Assembly (NCBI RefSeq): GCF_051401765.1
Contig: NC_135064.1
Location: 25,828,001 to 25,892,000 of the forward strand
Direction: 5' to 3'
Source of the DNA: Calliopsis andreniformis
Lineage: Eukaryota; Arthropoda; Insecta; Hymenoptera; Andrenidae
DNA: 64,000 nt
Notes under the pieces: generated by a model
Database searches by the model: none
What the model saw: only the letters and a program-made list of their open reading frames with translations
Told to the model about the DNA's origin: nothing
Made by a program: the position numbers and the translations under genes
In this document: positions 59,801 through 64,000 of the stretch, in pieces
Position numbering within the stretch: position 1 is the stretch's first letter
How the letters are laid out: every line of letters begins with the position of its first letter

Positions 59801-61822
59801 TTGTTTATATATTCTATTATATTTTCTAAATATTTTGTAACTACTGAACTGTATTACCTTATCAGAAAAAGAAATTTTTAATTACTTCCTAATAAGAGAT
59901 TGGAATAAGCCTTATAATAACATTGACTGGAAGATGTAAACAACGATAAGCAATATCACTGTGATCAATAACATTTTTCATCAGTTTGTATAAAAAGTTT
60001 TATAGCATTATATCAATAATACCTTTATGTATGGCTTCTTTTATGTAGGTTTCTAAGTATTCTCTTTGAGGATTAGAAACTGTTAAGTAGACTTTATTTG
60101 CAATGTGGGACAATCCTTAAAACTGTTATCTATTACACTTTAAAAACTAATTCTTTTAGTATTGTACAAATGATTGTTACTTACAGGAAATCTCAGTTCC
60201 CTGTCTAAAATATTTTCCCCTATCACATGTATCACCATTTCTTCTGATTGTATTAAAATGGGAGCAAGTAAAGATATTTGTGTATTTGTTTCAGTTTGTA
60301 TCTATAACATTCAAAACAAATAATTAAACTCACACAGTACCATGATAACAAACGTTTAAAAAAATTGTGCAAAATAACTAGACATATATGTAGCCTATAT
60401 AACAATCATTTTAACATAAAATGTCTCTTATTACTTATATGTATTGCAAAAAATAGAAAACAATGAAAATGTACACAAAGTGATGTGTATCATAGACTAA
60501 GTATATTATTATAAAAAATAATTATTATTAAGCGTCTACCACGTAATTTCTCCGCCAAAATAATTTCTTCACTGAATAAAATTTTTTCAACGTTCAAAAC
60601 ACAATTCATGCGATAAAGGATCAAAACGCTCATGAGTACCAGTAGGATTGCGTCGTTTTCGAAAGAGAAGCGTGTATGCCGCCAAAACTCGTACAGTCGA
60701 ACACATAAGTATCTAACCATCTTACGTAATTAGAAAACTGCTAATTTACTTCTAATACATACTGTACCAAATGTTCTAAAGCAATATTAAGGTACAATTG
60801 AAAATGAAACGTGCAAATTACTGGAATTCATCAAAACACTTGTGCAAAGCAAAATACGTGAAAGCATTCTGCAATTCGCTACCACTGTCACTTAAATTCG
60901 AACCATTTCATAACTTTTCAGTCGTTTATCGTTCTTTTCCTTATCAGTAACTCAAAAATATTCTTTACATATTTTTAAATGTTTTTAATTTTTAATATAA
61001 CCATCTCAGATATAACGAAAGCAAAAACTACTAATTATAAGATTTAAAGTAGGAAAATAAGCGATTATATGAAAAAGGTGATGCAACGCGAATTAACAGA
61101 AAATTACTGAAGAGAATATACCATCATCAATAAAATCTACACATTCTTTTATCAGAAATTTACAAGAATCTAATAAAACTATCATAAAAATGATCTTTAA
61201 AACTGTTAAAACTGAAAAAGTTACATTTCTAAAGCTTATTTTACTATTTTATTTTAATTTTTCGAAATAACATTTTCTCATCCATACACTGTTTCATTTT
61301 CAAATTGCTACATTTCTCGAGCAGAGTAGGTTAACCCTTTCAGGGCCGAATTTTTTCGAGCTGTGAGAGAAATTCTGTTTTATCATTTATTAACAATAGT
61401 AGCTTAAACAAATTTTATATAAAATTTTACGAGCCTAGGCCTTAAGTTTACTACTACGTATTTAAGGCTCTATATTGCATATACGCAATTCCACAGAAAA
61501 AAATACAATATTTATCAGACAACTCTTCTGAGTTAAACTACAATGTTGCCTGTATGAAACGTCGAGCATGAAAGGGTTAACAAAGTTTTCTCATTTAATT
61601 TTACAAATTTCTCCAAGTTTGCACGAAGGATTTAATATTTCGAGTGATTTGATACTTTTGAAGCGAACTGTATTTACGGGAAAGGGGAACACAACAGCAT
61701 GTACTCACGTATTTGTTCAACTTTTGTTGCACCTGAGGATAGGAAAGATCGCAGAGCTCCTCAAGAAGGAGGAGGATCCTTTCCCCGTTTGACACGTTTA
61801 AACGAACAGAACTCATTTTCAT
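56833..61822 (-). CDS. PDE2A: PDE2A, cGMP-stimulated 3',5'-cyclic nucleotide phosphodiesterase
   Basis: Dual-specificity cAMP/cGMP phosphodiesterase of the PDE2 class. Exons from the 5' end: 61822-61709, 60301-60185, 59634-59390, 59265-59156, 59085-58946, 58878-58692, 58622-58441, 58360-58176, 58104-57840, 57758-57471, 57358-57213, 57055-56833; 2202 nt, 733 aa. Order: short N-terminus ([12 protein letters not shown]), GAF-A (about 35-180), GAF-B (about 215-380) and HD-type catalytic domain (about 400-700). GAF-B is strongly PDE2-like ([51 protein letters not shown]) and keeps an NKxDx-type cGMP motif ([14 protein letters not shown]). GAF-A lacks a clear one. Catalytic residues are present: HNWMH (442-446), HDVDH (484-488), [18 protein letters not shown]. 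It is shorter than human PDE2A (941 aa) because the N-terminal targeting segment is missing. The catalytic domain also resembles PDE5/6/11, but GAF-B decides for PDE2. Confidence 0.94.
61331..61580. mobile_element. 242-bp piggyBac-type miniature element with TTAA flanks
   Basis: TTAA (61331-61334) followed by CCCTTTCA; the inverse TGAAAGGG (61569-61576) precedes TTAA (61577-61580). Beyond the exact 8 bp the two ends remain similar (CCCTTTCAGGGCCGA versus CCCTTTCATGCTCGA when inverted). No ORF. It lies in the first intron of PDE2A (60302-61708). The layout is the same as the smaller copy at 1680-1756. Confidence 0.6.
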
Positions 61823-63311
61823 CGATTCGGTGGCACGTTTCGAATGACAATCGCTAGAAAATCTGTATCTTTTCGTCTATTGCGATGCATCGGTCGCGTT
61901 CAGTCTCATCCCTACTGACGGTACAGAGCGTGGATGATTGTCGTTGGACAACTGTCTCGTAGCAGCTTCAATACGCGTGAAAAATATCGGAGACGATCAT
62001 TTTTTCAAATTTAAATCGGTTGTCAGAGCGCGGAATGGAAATACGAGTATGAAGTGTCACTGCAAACCTCTGCAGAGGTCTGCATCATGCACGATTCCTC
62101 GATCATGAATAAACAAGTGACGTGCGCAACGCGAGCCTTACGTTTTATGGTCAACAGACTCGGGCGTTATTCAAACATGTTCTTATCGAAGGGAACATTC
62201 GAATGGAGATTTAAGCGAGTCAAATAGTCCCGAGTTTTCGAGCAGAATGAACATTCTCGTGAATAATTGAACTTCTTCTTTTGAATATAGGTTTTAAGGT
62301 TCGTCCAGGTTGGTCAAGTTACTTGAATTTAAGCGGTCTGAATGCAATTTTGGATAACTTGACCAATGTGAACCTGTTAGTTACTTGACTTGAAATATCT
62401 TTTCAAGCTTCGAGTGAAGTTGAGGTCCTTTCAACTTTTTCTTGCTTTGAAATACACATTGGTTGATGCATGCTACTGTACTTGAATTCAAGTAACTTGA
62501 CTTGTGTGAACTCAAACTCGATATCAAGCTACTTGAATGCAAGTGTATTGAATTGAGGTAACTTGACTAATCTAAACGAGCCTTTAGAGATTAAAATGTG
62601 CTATAGATATATAATTTCTGAATGACAAGGGAAATAAATGGAATAAATAAATAAAATAAATGGAAAATTCTTTATTTCTTCAATTTTGTTTAATTACATA
62701 CGTAATTTATATTATTTCCATGCGAAGCATTTCTTTCTATCCAAAATATTTGAAATTTTTTCCAAGAAAATTTCTCTTAAGTTTTAAATAAATTGGAATT
62801 TAGAATTAGTATAAATCTGAAATGACTATTTGAAACATAAATATGTTTATATTTAAATAACTAAGTTTTGTGGTTTTGTATTTTAGTTTTCATTGTTGGC
62901 AACACTTTTGAATAGTGTTTATACTTTACACGAACGTGTTTTTTGTTCAGTGAAGTGTGCAATAATTGACTGTGTTGCTTATAAAAAATAATGAAAAACA
63001 ATGTACAATCTAGATAATGGAGAAAGGATGATTGTTTTAAAGAAAGAGATTATTACAAAAAATATAATAACTTGACAAATATTCTAATGCTACTTCAATA
63101 TATTGGTTATTTTATGATCATTTTGTACGTGAAATATATTGTTGAACTTTCACTTCTGTCAATTAAGAAACTTAGAACGTTTTTTTATAAGTGTAATGAG
63201 CTAATAAAGTTGTATTAAAAATAGTAAAAAGTATAAGATATAAGTAAAGATACAAGTACTATGAAAGTATAGAAACTAATATGGAAAATATTTTTCCTGA
63301 ACTGTAAGAAA
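61823..63311. other. Divergent region between PDE2A and CEP135
   Basis: 1.5 kb between start codons. The first 400 bases (about 61823-62220) are less AT-rich and likely hold the PDE2A promoter and 5' UTR. The middle carries a MITE (62296-62584). The rest, to the CEP135 start, is AT-rich; GGCAAC near 62898 matches an RFX half-site but has no convincing partner. Confidence 0.5.
62296..62584. mobile_element. About 290-bp MITE with ~34-bp imperfect terminal inverted repeats
   Basis: The left end 62296-62329 and the inverse of the right end 62551-62584 agree at about 27 of 34 positions (AAGGYTCGT near the tip and an exact GTCAAGTTAC inside). The interior has many ACTTGA/TCAAGT units in both orientations, including a perfect palindrome ACTTGAATTCAAGT at about 62480. 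No coding capacity. I could not identify a clear target-site duplication, so the superfamily is open. Confidence 0.65.
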
Positions 63312-63921
63312 ATGAATACTGAAAACGATTATACTATAGCAGCCAGATATAGAACTGTTCGTAAGCACTTAGATAATTTAGGGTATAAACATGCTCTTAC
63401 TTTGGATACGCTTCCCTTAATAGAAAAATTATTAGCTGATCTTATTCAAACAACAGATAGCTTAAAGCACTTCAAAAGTATAGCGCAAGAAAATATTGAG
63501 GTGTGTATGAGTATAAACTTACACAACCACCCAAAAGTGTAAAATCACACTTTAGTAAACTTATAAATATTACCTACATAATAATTTTTGTTTATTATAT
63601 TATTTTTAATGTATATATAGGCACATTCTCAGCTGCAATCGGCAATTGATCCTTACAAATGTGATAATGCAAGACTGGTACAAGAATGTAACCAGCTTCA
63701 CTTTGATTTGATAAAAGCAAAGGAAAGTCATCAGAAGCAAATCAAAGATTTTAAGAAAGAAATATATAAATTGGAGCGTGAATGTAATGATCTCCAGTTG
63801 GTTTCTTCTCGTAACTTACATAGAATTAAAGAGTTGGAGATTGAATCTTCTAAGAAATCAAAAAAAATTTTGGAGCTGCAAGGAAAATGTTTAAAGCCAA
63901 CTATCAGTAATGTTGGATTAG
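63312..63921 (+). CDS. CEP135: CEP135/Bld10 centriole protein, N-terminal exons (3' partial)
   Basis: N-terminus of the centriolar cartwheel/microtubule-linking protein CEP135 (Drosophila Bld10), needed for centriole assembly and for basal bodies in sperm and sensory cilia. Exons 63312-63500 and 63621-63921 (163 complete codons) are visible; the second ends at donor TTAG|GTGAGC, and the gene continues past 64000. Identified from RYRTVRKHLDNLGYKHALTL, then LPLIEKLLADLIQTTDSLKH, IDPYKCDNARLVQECNQLH and the following coiled coil, which align with human RKYINIRKRLDQLGY...LPLVEKLFSDLVHTTESL...LEPYKLENARL. TSGA10 is a relative, but this N-terminal block is typical of CEP135. The start is the first ATG and suits the human N-terminus. 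The frame run-on after 63921 is intron. Confidence 0.9.
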
Positions 63922-64000
63922 GTGAGCCCTTACTTTTTGACTTCCTTTGATTCACTGTTTACATGGTTGAAGTTGTTAAGATATTCAGTTTTTATTTTTT

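Noticed and set aside
1..64000. CRISPR arrays, tRNA/rRNA genes, viral genes or bacterial transfer
   Set aside because: No regularly spaced repeats, no cloverleaf or rRNA core sequence noticed, and all confident genes are intron-containing animal orthologues.

Overview
This is an AT-rich, intron-dense animal nuclear sequence, almost certainly from an insect and most likely a hymenopteran (bee, wasp or ant). It has short GT-AG introns, a complete arthropod chitin deacetylase gene, a PDE2A gene, and small TTAA-flanked MITE-like elements. No bacterial, organellar or viral genes and no tRNA or rRNA genes were seen. All gene models were assembled by hand from reading frames, splice sites and splice phase; every model keeps one reading frame across all junctions.

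Layout, left to right: TOGARAM1-like gene (+, 5' end off the window, to 13398); CFAP70 (+, 15414-20719); CCDC9-family gene (-, 25538 down to about 22344 or 22169); TMEM62 (+, 27663-30845); NDUFC2 (+, 32872-33647); Cda4-type chitin deacetylase (-, 39605-34411); CCDC134 (-, 41526-40469); YIPF6 (+, 42108-43342); TTC8/BBS8 (-, 46023-43999); a WDR49/WDR64/WDY-type EF-hand WD40 gene (+, 46503-51093); INCENP (-, 54825-51552); PDE2A (-, 61822-56833); CEP135/Bld10 (+, 63312 to beyond the right edge).

Five of the thirteen genes belong to cilium or centriole families (TOGARAM1, CFAP70, TTC8, the WDY-type gene, CEP135). TTC8 and the WDY-type gene are divergent, with only 479 bp between their start codons. 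The others are housekeeping or specialised genes: complex I assembly (NDUFC2), the secretory pathway (YIPF6, CCDC134), cuticle (Cda4), chromosome segregation (INCENP) and cyclic nucleotide signalling (PDE2A). I see no operon-like logic beyond the ciliary enrichment.

No wholly unknown system was found. The items most worth a second look are: an unexplained 133-codon coding-like ORF inside a 4.7 kb TOGARAM1 intron whose donor phase matches the next exon (candidate alternative first exon); an A11 homopolymer that splits a plausible last exon of the CCDC9-like gene into two frames; two TTAA/CCCTTT piggyBac-type miniature elements, a foldback element and a TIR element; and a Cda4 protein in which the usual NodB metal ligands appear to be replaced.
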